Assembly: GCA_017614095.1 (NCBI GenBank)
Contig: JAGACN010000118.1
Span: forward strand, 1-5,525
Direction of reading: 5' to 3'
Length of the DNA stretch: 5,525 bases
Source of the DNA: Clostridia bacterium
GTDB lineage: Bacteria > Bacillota_A > Clostridia > Oscillospirales > CAG-382
The notes under the pieces were generated by a model. The model was given only the letters and a program-made list of their open reading frames with translations. It was not told the DNA's origin and made no database searches. The translations under genes and the position numbers were made by a program. Numbering within the stretch: position 1 is the first letter of the stretch; each line of letters opens with the position of its first letter. Positions 1-5,052 of this stretch are shown piece by piece.

Positions 1-302
1 AAGGACTGTCCGGAAAAGGACGCTTCGGCCGAGCGGTAGAGCAGCCCGTCCGTTTCCATGCAGGTGAAGTCTTTCAAAACGGGTTCGTTTCCGCCTGCCG
101 TCCAGGCGGACACCAAAGCGGTCAGTTCCTCGGCGCTGTCCGCTTCGAAGGTTTGAGCGGTCCCTTCGGACGGCGTATACGTCAGTTCGTACGCCGGTCC
201 CTCCCCGTCCGTTTTTCCGCCGCAGGAGGCCAAAACGAGGACCGGCAGCAATAAAGCGGCAAAGAGCGTCCGCAAAGCGGACAGCCAGGTCTGATGATGC
301 AT
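1..302 (-). CDS. Lipoprotein, 3' end outside window (partial)
   Basis: The ATG at 302-300 opens a frame that stays open to the window edge, so about 100 residues are visible and the C-terminus is missing. The N-terminus is a classical lipoprotein signal: MHHQTWLSALR, a hydrophobic stretch (FAALLLPVLVL), then the lipobox LASC with the lipidated cysteine near residue 27, followed by a Gly/Lys/Asp-rich linker. The mature part (YELTYTP..., EADSAEELTALVSAW...) is soluble-looking and not recognised. An AAGGAAGG ribosome binding site at 311-318 sits 8 bases before the start. The gene lies downstream of the DUF6133-like gene, separated by a hairpin. It probably encodes an outer-leaflet membrane-anchored protein, possibly linked to the conjugation machinery by position only. 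The lipoprotein call is secure; the function is unknown. Confidence 0.85.
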   Translation of the reverse strand, partial: MHHQTWLSALRTLFAALLLPVLVLASCGGKTDGEGPAYELTYTPSEGTAQTFEADSAEELTALVSAWTAGGNEPVLKDFTCMETDGLLYRSAEASFSGQS

Positions 303-334
303 GGGCGTTTCCTTCCTTTTTTTGTTTTTGGAAA

Positions 335-362
335 GGAGGCCGGCGCTGTCCGGCCGGCCTCC
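335..362 (-). terminator. Hairpin between DUF6133-like gene and lipoprotein gene, possible weak terminator
   Basis: Read on the minus strand this is a perfect 10-bp stem (GGAGGCCGGC / GCCGGCCTCC) with an 8-base loop, followed by only three T residues (TTTCC) and then an A-rich stretch. The short T run makes it a weak or partial intrinsic terminator or an mRNA-stabilising 3' hairpin rather than a full stop. It lies 28 bases past the DUF6133-like stop codon and just before the ribosome binding site of the lipoprotein gene, so it could lower expression of the latter. Confidence 0.5.
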
Positions 363-389
363 GTGTTCGTTCGGCTGCAGGTTGCCGGA

Positions 390-665
390 TCAGTTGCCGG
401 AACCGGTGTAGTTGAACAGGCCCTGGATCTTCTGGCTGAGGGTCGGGAAGATGGTCTCGCTGAAGAGGCCGTAGAGCAGGGTCATCAGCAGAGCGCCGAT
501 GACGACGGCGATGAGGATCTTGACGCCGGTGTCGACATAGCCTTCGGCCTTGTCGTCCAGCACCTGGGTGCGGATGCTGCCGGCCGCGCTCTTGGCGGCG
601 ATGGCCGCTCTGGTCGCGGCGGAAGAAAAGACAGAATGGATCTTGTGAAGGGCTTTTTTCACCAT
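390..665 (-). CDS. DUF6133-like small single-helix membrane protein
   Basis: This is a 91-residue protein. It has a basic, alanine-rich, amphipathic N-terminal part (residues 1-38), then a conserved-looking block EGYVDTGVKILIAVVIGAL (41-59) leading into one transmembrane helix (about 49-69), then a short tail with FPTLSQKI and FNY (73-86). The EGYVDT...KILIAVVIGALL...LY.LF pattern and the FPTL...K...LFNY end fit what I recall of DUF6133 family proteins, which are found on clostridial conjugative elements. The biochemical role of that family is not known to me. The start at 665 is supported by AAAGGAG at 675-681, nine bases upstream; a GTG at codon 2 is a possible alternative. It follows the SpoVG-domain gene by about 70 A/T-rich bases. 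A pilin-like or channel-like subunit of the transfer apparatus is conceivable, but this is inference. Confidence 0.75.
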   Translation of the reverse strand: MVKKALHKIHSVFSSAATRAAIAAKSAAGSIRTQVLDDKAEGYVDTGVKILIAVVIGALLMTLLYGLFSETIFPTLSQKIQGLFNYTGSGN

Positions 666-731
666 GGGTTGATTCTCCTTTTGTTTTGAAAAAATGTGTT
701 TTTTGGTTTTGTTTTTCTTCGCTTTCAGACA

Positions 732-745
732 GGCCTCTAGAGGCC
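732..745. repeat. 14-base perfect palindrome over the SpoVG-domain gene stop
   Basis: GGCCTCTAGAGGCC is perfectly self-complementary and spans the TAG stop codon at 739-737. It has no T run after it, so it is not a standard terminator. It may be a small operator-like site, an mRNA 3' hairpin, or chance. Confidence 0.4.
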
Positions 746-1126
746 GCCGAAAGCCATGCTTTCGTCCTGTTCGGACGTTTCGAAGGGCAGGTCGTCGTCA
801 TTCGTCTGCTCGGGACCCGCACGGGCGTCCTGCTCGGAGCCGGTCTGCGTGCGCGCCGCGGCCTGTTCGAAATCCGTATAGGCGTCGCGGACGGTCCGGA
901 ACATGTCCGCTTTGACATCCGGGTCCGATACTTCGAAGACGGACTCGTAATGGGTCTCCCCGAACCGGTCCGTCCAGGACGTCGACGGGTTCCCCAAGAA
1001 CATGCCGTTCTCGCTTCGGATCAGCTTGACGCCGTGCAATACGAGCGCGTTGTCGACCACGACGTCCGCGACGGCGACCAGGCTCCCTTTGTTGATCTCA
1101 CGCGTGATCTTGGCCTGAAACTGCAT
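737..1126 (-). CDS. SpoVG-domain protein with acidic SSB-like tail
   Basis: This is a 129-residue protein. Residues 1-86 follow the SpoVG fold pattern: a strand ITREINKGSLVAVADVVVD (8-26), LVLHGVKLI (28-36, matching the VHDIKVI region of SpoVG), NGMFLGNPS (40-48, matching the NGLFIAMPS region), then FEVSDPDVKADMF (64-76) and a helix. SpoVG is a small DNA/RNA-binding regulator first known from sporulation and septation; copies on conjugative elements are common and their role is unclear. The C-terminal 40 residues are Gln/Glu/Asp-rich, contain DDDLPF at 110-115 and end in AFGGL. That tail is absent from typical chromosomal SpoVG, which is about 90-100 residues. The ATG at 1126 is preferred because AAAGGAGG (1133-1140) lies six bases before it; a GTG one codon upstream would leave only three. 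The gene sits between the YodL/DUF3846 and DUF6133-like genes. Confidence 0.85.
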   Translation of the reverse strand: MQFQAKITREINKGSLVAVADVVVDNALVLHGVKLIRSENGMFLGNPSTSWTDRFGETHYESVFEVSDPDVKADMFRTVRDAYTDFEQAAARTQTGSEQDARAGPEQTNDDDLPFETSEQDESMAFGGL

Positions 1127-1132
1127 CACTTT

Positions 1133-1140
1133 CCTCCTTT
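1133..1140 (-). promoter_or_regulatory. Ribosome binding site of the SpoVG-domain gene
   Basis: AAAGGAGG on the minus strand, six bases before the ATG at 1126. The spacing decides for this ATG over the adjacent GTG at 1129. Confidence 0.8.
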
Positions 1141-1161
1141 CCCGGTGAAGTTATCCGTCGG

Positions 1162-1863
1162 TCAACCGAAGGGATAGAACGTTAATCCGGTGTCCGCTTC
1201 CACTTCCTCTCTCGGAATGAACTCGGGGTCGCGGAAGCGTTCGCCGTACAGGCGGATCTGTTCGTCCGTCAGGTCGACCGTGCCGCCCGCTCCGTCATCG
1301 CCGGCGATGAGCAGCGGTCCGGCGTAGATCGCGCCGTTGATCCTGCGGTTGCCTTCCATCCCGATCAGCTTGGCTTCCTCGTTCCCGATGACGAACGCGT
1401 TGTCCTCGAACGGATAGGTGCATTCGATGTACCCGCCGACCGCGGCCTGCAGCGATTCCAGTGAATCCCGGATGCGCGAAACGTACGGCGGCAGCCCGGG
1501 CTCCAGCACGAGCATCCGGAGACCGGACGGCTGCAGTTTTGCTTTGCTTTCGTCGAACGACTGCAGAAGCCTATATCCGAACAGGTCGCAGAAGTAGGCC
1601 CCGGCGGGCGTGCCCGGGACGGTTTCGTCCACGACGGCCACGTCGCTGACGGACATCGCCCGGCCGTTATAGCCGTCCGGAAAGTCCGTGTTGAACAGCC
1701 GGAAGACCACTTCCAGATCGGACGTCTGCACGTCCCCGTCGAAGACCTTGCAATAGCGGGACGGATCCGGCTGTCCGGCTTTTTCGACCGTCTGCGCGTA
1801 GGGCAGGAACCGGAGTCCGTCGCGGTCCAAAGACGGGTCCACCTGATAGAGTCGTATCCGCAT
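1162..1863 (-). CDS. YodL domain + DUF3846 domain protein
   Basis: This is a 233-residue protein with two modules. Residues 3-101 resemble the YodL domain: IRLYQVDPSLD...RFLPY, then YCKVFDGDVQTSDLEVVFRLFN (37-58), FPDGYNGRAMSVSDVAVV (61-78) and AYFCDLFGYRLL (89-100). Residues 117-213 resemble DUF3846: MLVLEPGLPPYVSRI (117-131), SLESLQAAVGGYIECTYPF (134-152), NEEAKL (161-166), NRRI, AGPLLIAG (181-188) and DLTDEQI. Both domains are common on clostridial mobile elements, often as parts of large polyvalent proteins; their activities are not established as far as I know. No membrane segment or catalytic motif is evident. The ATG at 1863 is chosen because AAAGGAGG (1872-1879) is eight bases upstream; a TTG at 1887 would place that site inside the gene. 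It starts 32 bases after the DUF3849-like stop and is likely co-transcribed. Confidence 0.88.
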   Translation of the reverse strand: MRIRLYQVDPSLDRDGLRFLPYAQTVEKAGQPDPSRYCKVFDGDVQTSDLEVVFRLFNTDFPDGYNGRAMSVSDVAVVDETVPGTPAGAYFCDLFGYRLLQSFDESKAKLQPSGLRMLVLEPGLPPYVSRIRDSLESLQAAVGGYIECTYPFEDNAFVIGNEEAKLIGMEGNRRINGAIYAGPLLIAGDDGAGGTVDLTDEQIRLYGERFRDPEFIPREEVEADTGLTFYPFG

Positions 1864-1871
1864 GCGGTTGT

Positions 1872-1879
1872 CCTCCTTT
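1872..1879 (-). promoter_or_regulatory. Ribosome binding site of the YodL/DUF3846 gene
   Basis: AAAGGAGG on the minus strand, eight bases before the ATG at 1863. It rules out the upstream in-frame TTG at 1887 as the start. Confidence 0.8.
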
Positions 1880-1895
1880 TCTTTCAATCGTTCAT

Positions 1896-2666
1896 TCAGC
1901 CGTCCGCGAACTGCTGTCCGAACGCTTCCTCATCCAGCAGTCCGGGTTCGTCCTCCTCCGGGCCATAGTCCATTGACCGGAGCGCGGCGTATGCCTGCTT
2001 TGCCCAAAGGGGCAGTTCGTTTTCGTCCGCTTCGCCGATGAAGTCCGAGCGGCGGAAGGATGCTTCCTCGCCGTCTTTCAGGAAGAGACCGAAGACGCGC
2101 GAACCCATCTTGCCCGGCTCGCACCCGAACCCGCTGCGCGCGTAGAAAAACTGGTTGTCTCCGTACAGGCGCGCGTCCGGCAGGTAGTCCGGCCGCAAAA
2201 CCAGCACCTTGCCCCGGTAAACGGGATCTTCCGGCTTGGAGAGGCAGCATTCCTCCCCGTGCAGTTCGCGTTCGATGACGAACGCGCGGTACTGGTCGGT
2301 CAGTGCGTTCAGCGCCGCGCCCGGCATCTGCGCGATGCAGGCTTCGCCGAACATGTCCTTGCTGGTCGGGGTGCGGTAGGCGCCCGCCCAGGCCCGGTTG
2401 CTCCAGGTGAGGTCCGGTTCCCGCAGGCGGCGGTAGACGTTGTAGGACAGCAGCGTGCCCACGCGGTCGATGCCGAACGTCCGGCTCAGTTTCGCGATGA
2501 TGCCGTTCTCGAGCTTCCCGTCTTTCCAGCCGGCGTTCACCGTCTGCTCCATCGTTTCCTTCAAATGGAGATACGCCAGGTAATTCTCCTTCCACGGCAG
2601 CCGGGTCACGCTGTCTTTTAAACCGATGTATCCGAACCCGGCGTTGGATACCGCATGCCCGCTCAC
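1896..2666 (-). CDS. DUF3849-like protein, GTG start overlapping upstream stop
   Basis: This is a 256-residue protein when started at the GTG at 2666. Residues about 11-133 resemble the DUF3849 pattern: SVTRLPWKENYLAYLHLKET (19-38), then FGIDRVGTLLSYNV (64-77), WSNRAWA (88-94) and a long helix ending in FVIERELHG. Residues 152-222 form a second module: KVLVLRPDYLPD, FFYARSGFGCEPGKMGSRVF (173-192), FLKDGEEASFRRSDFIG (195-211) and LPLWA. I recall such a segment next to DUF3849 in clostridial element proteins but cannot name it. The C-terminus is acidic. Function is unknown. The GTG overlaps the preceding gene's TGA by four bases (GTGA), pointing to translational coupling. An ATG at 2708 would add 14 residues (MHRPDGRVHREPDA) that are read in the overlapping gene and look like a frame shadow. 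There is no strong ribosome binding site before the GTG. Confidence 0.75.
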   Translation of the reverse strand: MSGHAVSNAGFGYIGLKDSVTRLPWKENYLAYLHLKETMEQTVNAGWKDGKLENGIIAKLSRTFGIDRVGTLLSYNVYRRLREPDLTWSNRAWAGAYRTPTSKDMFGEACIAQMPGAALNALTDQYRAFVIERELHGEECCLSKPEDPVYRGKVLVLRPDYLPDARLYGDNQFFYARSGFGCEPGKMGSRVFGLFLKDGEEASFRRSDFIGEADENELPLWAKQAYAALRSMDYGPEEDEPGLLDEEAFGQQFADG

Positions 2667-2803
2667 GGCGTCTGGCTCTCGGTGAACGCGGCCATCAGGG
2701 CGATGCACGACTCAATGGATTCCACCGCGCCGCGCAGGCTTTCCGCCATGGTGCGCATCAGGGTCTTGAAGTCTTTGCCGGTCTCCTTGTCGTTCTTCTT
2801 CAT
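2663..2803 (-). CDS. Possible internally started 46-residue product
   Basis: This frame lies inside, and in phase with, the 188-residue gene. The ATG at 2803 is preceded by GGAAAGGA (2811-2818) with seven bases of spacing, a better initiation signal than that of the full-length GTG. The product would start MKKNDKETGKDFKTLMRTMA and consist mainly of one amphipathic helix. It could be a separate small protein, or the C-terminal domain of the longer one only. An alternative is that the long frame is really two genes and the acidic linker is a fusion. Confidence 0.4.
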   Translation of the reverse strand: MKKNDKETGKDFKTLMRTMAESLRGAVESIESCIALMAAFTESQTP

Positions 2804-3229
2804 ATCCGTTTCCTTTCCGCACGCTGCGTTTTCATTGTCCGGTCCGTCTTCTTCGTATTCATTGTCATTCTCATTGTAATTGTCTTCGTCCGCGAAATAC
2901 ACGTTCGGCCGGCCGTTTTCGTCGAACATCTCGAGCTGATCCTCGTCGCAGTCCGTGAAATCCGGTTCCGGCAGCGGGCATCCGTTCCGGTCGATCACTT
3001 CCGGCGTCATGAGGTCGCAATAGTCCCGCCAGCGCAAAGCCGGGATGTCCGGGAAGAGATAGGGCCGTCCGAGCACGATGGTGCCGTCCGCCAGATACGT
3101 CATGCTGATGTCCCGCCTGCCCCGCATCAGCGAGGGCGGGATCCAGAGTTCGCTTTTTTTGCTGATCCGCCGCTGCCCGTAATACCGGACGACCGGGGCG
3201 GACAGTCCGCAGTCGTTTTTTTCGTTCAC
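2663..3229 (-). CDS. Unrecognised acidic protein, 188 residues, GTG start
   Basis: I do not recognise this protein. The GTG at 3229 overlaps the previous gene's TGA by four bases and gives NEKNDCGLSAPVV... with a GGAAGG motif about 11 bases upstream. The N-terminal half is basic and mixed (YYGQRRISKKSELWIPPSL), followed by a beta-rich stretch (DISMTYLADGTIVLGRPYLFPDIP) and RWRDYCDLMTPEVIDRNGCPLPEP. The middle is strongly acidic (DFTDCDEDQLEMFDENGRP...), with an Asn-rich repeat (NYNENDNEY). The last 46 residues are different in character: a Lys-rich start (MKKNDKETGKDF) and a helix (LMRTMAESLRGAVESIESCIALMAAF). That part may also be translated separately from an internal ATG at 2803. The frame is open upstream to 3607, but that extension overlaps the cysteine-rich gene and is rejected. 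There is no signal peptide and no clear membrane helix. Confidence 0.65.
   Translation of the reverse strand: MNEKNDCGLSAPVVRYYGQRRISKKSELWIPPSLMRGRRDISMTYLADGTIVLGRPYLFPDIPALRWRDYCDLMTPEVIDRNGCPLPEPDFTDCDEDQLEMFDENGRPNVYFADEDNYNENDNEYEEDGPDNENAACGKETDMKKNDKETGKDFKTLMRTMAESLRGAVESIESCIALMAAFTESQTP
2811..2818 (-). promoter_or_regulatory. Internal ribosome binding site
   Basis: GGAAAGGA on the minus strand, seven bases before an in-frame ATG at 2803, inside the 188-residue gene. It encodes Gly-Lys-Glu there, so it may be coincidental. Confidence 0.45.
2859..2882 (-). repeat. Four imperfect tandem hexamers coding an Asn-X repeat
   Basis: On the plus strand the units are TCATTG, TCATTC, TCATTG and TAATTG. 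On the coding strand they fall within NYNENDNEY, giving Asn followed by Tyr, Glu, Asp and Glu. A fifth copy of TTCATTG occurs at 2831-2837. The unit is a multiple of three, so copy-number changes would keep the frame. Confidence 0.7.
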
Positions 3230-3771
3230 AGCTGTTTTCGCCTTCCTTTCCCGTGTTCGTTCTTTTTGTTTCCTGTTTCCGTCTTTTCCGTTTCGGCTTT
3301 TTGCGTTTCGGGTTCCGGAGAGACCGTTTCCTTCCGGTCGTAGTAGGTGCAGTGTCCGCACGACGGGCAGGCATAGACGCACAGCCGGCAGCGGAAATCG
3401 CAGGAGGTCAGGCTCTCGTCCGGATTTTCGGCGTCCGGGTCCCGGCAGGGGCGTCCGTCCTTTCCTTCCCTGTATCCGATGAAATACCCGTCCCGGAATT
3501 TTGCTTTCGAGCTTTCCGCCTTTCCTGCGACAAGGCCTTTTGCGAAGGCGCTCTCGGCGCGCTTGCGGTTGCGTTCCGCCAGGTAGCCCAGATCCGTCCG
3601 GTCGCACACGATCTTCCCGTCTCTCACGTACATGAGGATCATCCGGTCCTGCCCGGATTTGGACGCCGAGCCCAGGGAGGTAAAGAGATCGCTCAACTGC
3701 CCGGCCGGGAATTCGCCGATGCGCTCCACGCGGGACGCGTCCATGCTTTGTTCGGTCATTTCCTGTGACAT
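3226..3771 (-). CDS. Unrecognised cysteine-rich protein, 181 residues
   Basis: I do not recognise this family. The ATG at 3771 has AAAGGAA at 3776-3782, six bases upstream of it. Residues 1-108 are soluble: MSQEMTEQSMDASRVERIGE, a segment MILMYVRDGKIVCDRTDLGYLAERNRKRAESAFAKG by position (44-79), and a Gly/Tyr/Lys-rich part (FRDGYFIGYREGKDGR, 92-107). Then comes a cysteine cluster at 124, 128, 131, 135, 138 and 141 (C-x3-C-x2-C-x3-C-x2-C-x2-C, ending CPSCGHC), with another Cys at 109. This could bind zinc or, less likely, an iron-sulfur cluster. The tail (146-181) is low-complexity Glu/Lys/Thr and ends very basic (GKGRRKQL), which suits nucleic-acid binding. The frame continues open upstream to 4548, but that part is a shadow of the Api92/YubB-like gene. 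It starts 32 bases after that gene and overlaps the next by four. Confidence 0.75.
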   Translation of the reverse strand: MSQEMTEQSMDASRVERIGEFPAGQLSDLFTSLGSASKSGQDRMILMYVRDGKIVCDRTDLGYLAERNRKRAESAFAKGLVAGKAESSKAKFRDGYFIGYREGKDGRPCRDPDAENPDESLTSCDFRCRLCVYACPSCGHCTYYDRKETVSPEPETQKAETEKTETGNKKNEHGKGRRKQL

Positions 3772-3803
3772 GCTGTTCCTTTCTTTATTTCGGGGTTCCG
3801 TTT

Positions 3804-4583
3804 TCACATACTGATCTTCGGGTCGGACAGGAAGACCGTTTCGTCGCCGGTCTCCTCCCACAGGTCTTCGCCGAACCTGGTCGCCTCTTCGCGGTTCTCC
3901 GGTTCGTATTCCTCGGTCAGCCGTCCGCCGGCGTAGCGGCAGCGGCCGCAGTTGTAGCCGATGTCCTCGTCCGCCCAGGCGTGCGTGAAGGACGCGTCCG
4001 GGAAGCGTTCGGCCAGCGCGCGGATGACGGGATGGGGCGCGGTCCAGGCGGTCTCGAACCGGAGGACGCCGTCCCCTTCGTACCGGCAGTCGTAGGCGTT
4101 CCATTTCGTGTTCCAGTTGTCCGGATCCGTCCGCCATTCGTACCAGGTCGACGCCCCGTATTTCAACAGGTTTCCGACGGCCTGTCTGCCCAGTGCGAGC
4201 ATTTCCTCCGTCGTCCAGCCGGGCGCCGTCTCCTCCAAAGCGGTTGCCGGCAGGTCCCCCTTGTGGGTGGTGAACAGCCGGTCGCCGTTCGTTTTCCGCA
4301 GCAGCTCTTCGAAGTCCTTTTCGGACAGTTTCTCTTCCCTGTCCCCGAACCAGTCCGCATGCGGGTTCAGCGCGGTCAGGTAGACTTCCATCGCGTGGAA
4401 GGTCCTGCTGCTCGCTTCGATGTTCAGTTCCTCCGGCATGGGGATCAGTTTGTTGAAATCCACCGTCCCGTAGCCGGTCCGTGCGTCGCCCGGATCGGGA
4501 TCCGCCTGAACGGTTTGCAGGATCTCCTCCAGCCGCGGCGGTGTGCATTCGATCCGCAGTTCGTTGATCACATGATTGGGCAT
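3804..4583 (-). CDS. Api92/YubB-like protein (DUF1281-type)
   Basis: This is a 259-residue protein. Hallmarks seen: the start MPNHVINEL; DFNKLIPMPEELNIE (42-56); YEWRTDPDNWNTKWNAYD (148-165); FETAWTAPHPVIRALAERFP (176-195); and ADEDIGYNCG (204-213). These match the pattern of Api92-like/YubB proteins of plasmids, conjugative elements and phages, where the PNH start, the 'NKLIPMP' block, the 'NW..KWN' motif and a ferredoxin-like C-terminal domain recur. Their biochemical function is not established to my knowledge. The ATG at 4583 has AAAGGA (4590-4595) six bases upstream. It is the first gene after the long non-coding region and probably heads the operon. Two cysteines (212, 215) near the C-terminus follow the IGYNCG motif. 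It is soluble, with no signal peptide. Confidence 0.88.
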   Translation of the reverse strand: MPNHVINELRIECTPPRLEEILQTVQADPDPGDARTGYGTVDFNKLIPMPEELNIEASSRTFHAMEVYLTALNPHADWFGDREEKLSEKDFEELLRKTNGDRLFTTHKGDLPATALEETAPGWTTEEMLALGRQAVGNLLKYGASTWYEWRTDPDNWNTKWNAYDCRYEGDGVLRFETAWTAPHPVIRALAERFPDASFTHAWADEDIGYNCGRCRYAGGRLTEEYEPENREEATRFGEDLWEETGDETVFLSDPKISM

Positions 4584-4705
4584 GCGTATTCCTTTCTGTT
4601 CTTTTTTGGTTCTCGTTTTTTTCTAAAAAGGCGGGATTCTCCGGTAACCGTACAGGATCGGTATCATACAGGGAGGAAGGCGTTTTCGTTTGCTTCCCCT
4701 TCTGT

Positions 4706-4724
4706 TCGGGCCGCCGACGCCCGA
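4706..4724 (-). promoter_or_regulatory. Leader hairpin
   Basis: TCGGGC and GCCCGA form a 6-bp stem around a 7-base loop. There is no T run after it on the minus strand, so it is a candidate RNA structure rather than a terminator. Confidence 0.35.
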
Positions 4725-4942
4725 CCGCTTTCGTTTCTCTGCGGAAGTATCATTGTGTCGCTCAGGATCATTGCTGCCGGGTCCTGGGTGTGCCCCGTTG
4801 ACCGCGGTCCGGTGTTCTCGCTCGGCAGGCCCTGTTCGAGAGCCGGCGTCCTGGCGTCCGTCCGCGGAAGCTTTCCCGGTTCTTACGCGGGCAGAGCGTG
4901 CCGTTCCGGAGATTCCCGTATTCAGTTATCAAGGTCCGAAGA

Positions 4943-4970
4943 CGCCCGCTCCTTTTTGCGGGACCGGGCG
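4943..4970 (-). promoter_or_regulatory. Hairpin presenting an AAAAAGGAG sequence in its loop
   Basis: On the minus strand CGCCCG (4970-4965) can pair with CGGGCG (4948-4943). An alternative, mutually exclusive stem pairs CCCGC (4962-4958) with GCGGG (4949-4945). The unpaired part holds AAAAAGGAG, which looks like a Shine-Dalgarno sequence, although no good start codon follows at the right distance. Just downstream is CTTGATAACTGAATAC, which resembles sequences flanking clostridial rRNA genes. The two alternative stems are seen; any regulatory role is inference. Confidence 0.4.
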
Positions 4971-5052
4971 CCTCAACCGGGGTTCCGGAACGACCGGAGC
5001 TGTTTTGTCCCCCCCACTTTCCCTATGAGGAATTTCAGAGGGCCGTTTAGAC

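Noticed and set aside
686..1177. 163-codon plus-strand frame
   Set aside because: It is antisense to the SpoVG-domain gene and its gene start region, and lacks a family match.
1930..2595. 221-codon minus-strand frame inside the DUF3849-like gene
   Set aside because: Arg/Gly/Pro-rich and without family resemblance, whereas the frame ending at 1896 shows DUF3849-like motifs.
2858..2884. Possible CRISPR-like or regulatory tandem repeat
   Set aside because: The units are only six bases, lie in frame inside a gene and encode an Asn-X low-complexity run.
3230..3607. Upstream extension of the acidic protein frame
   Set aside because: It lies within the cysteine-rich gene and reads as a low-quality Arg/Gly/Lys-rich shadow; the GTG at 3229 with its GTGA overlap is the more natural start.
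3772..4548. Upstream extension of the cysteine-rich gene frame
   Set aside because: It overlaps the Api92/YubB-like gene in another frame, is Arg/Gly-rich shadow sequence, and a well-spaced ribosome binding site marks the ATG at 3771.
4768..4932. 54-codon minus-strand frame starting TTG (ITEYGNLRNGTLCPRKN...)
   Set aside because: The only start is TTG, the nearest ribosome-binding-like sequence is about 16 bases away, and the C-terminal half is Arg-rich. It is open upstream to a TAG near 5024 without another start. It is worth a conservation check but is not supportable as a gene.
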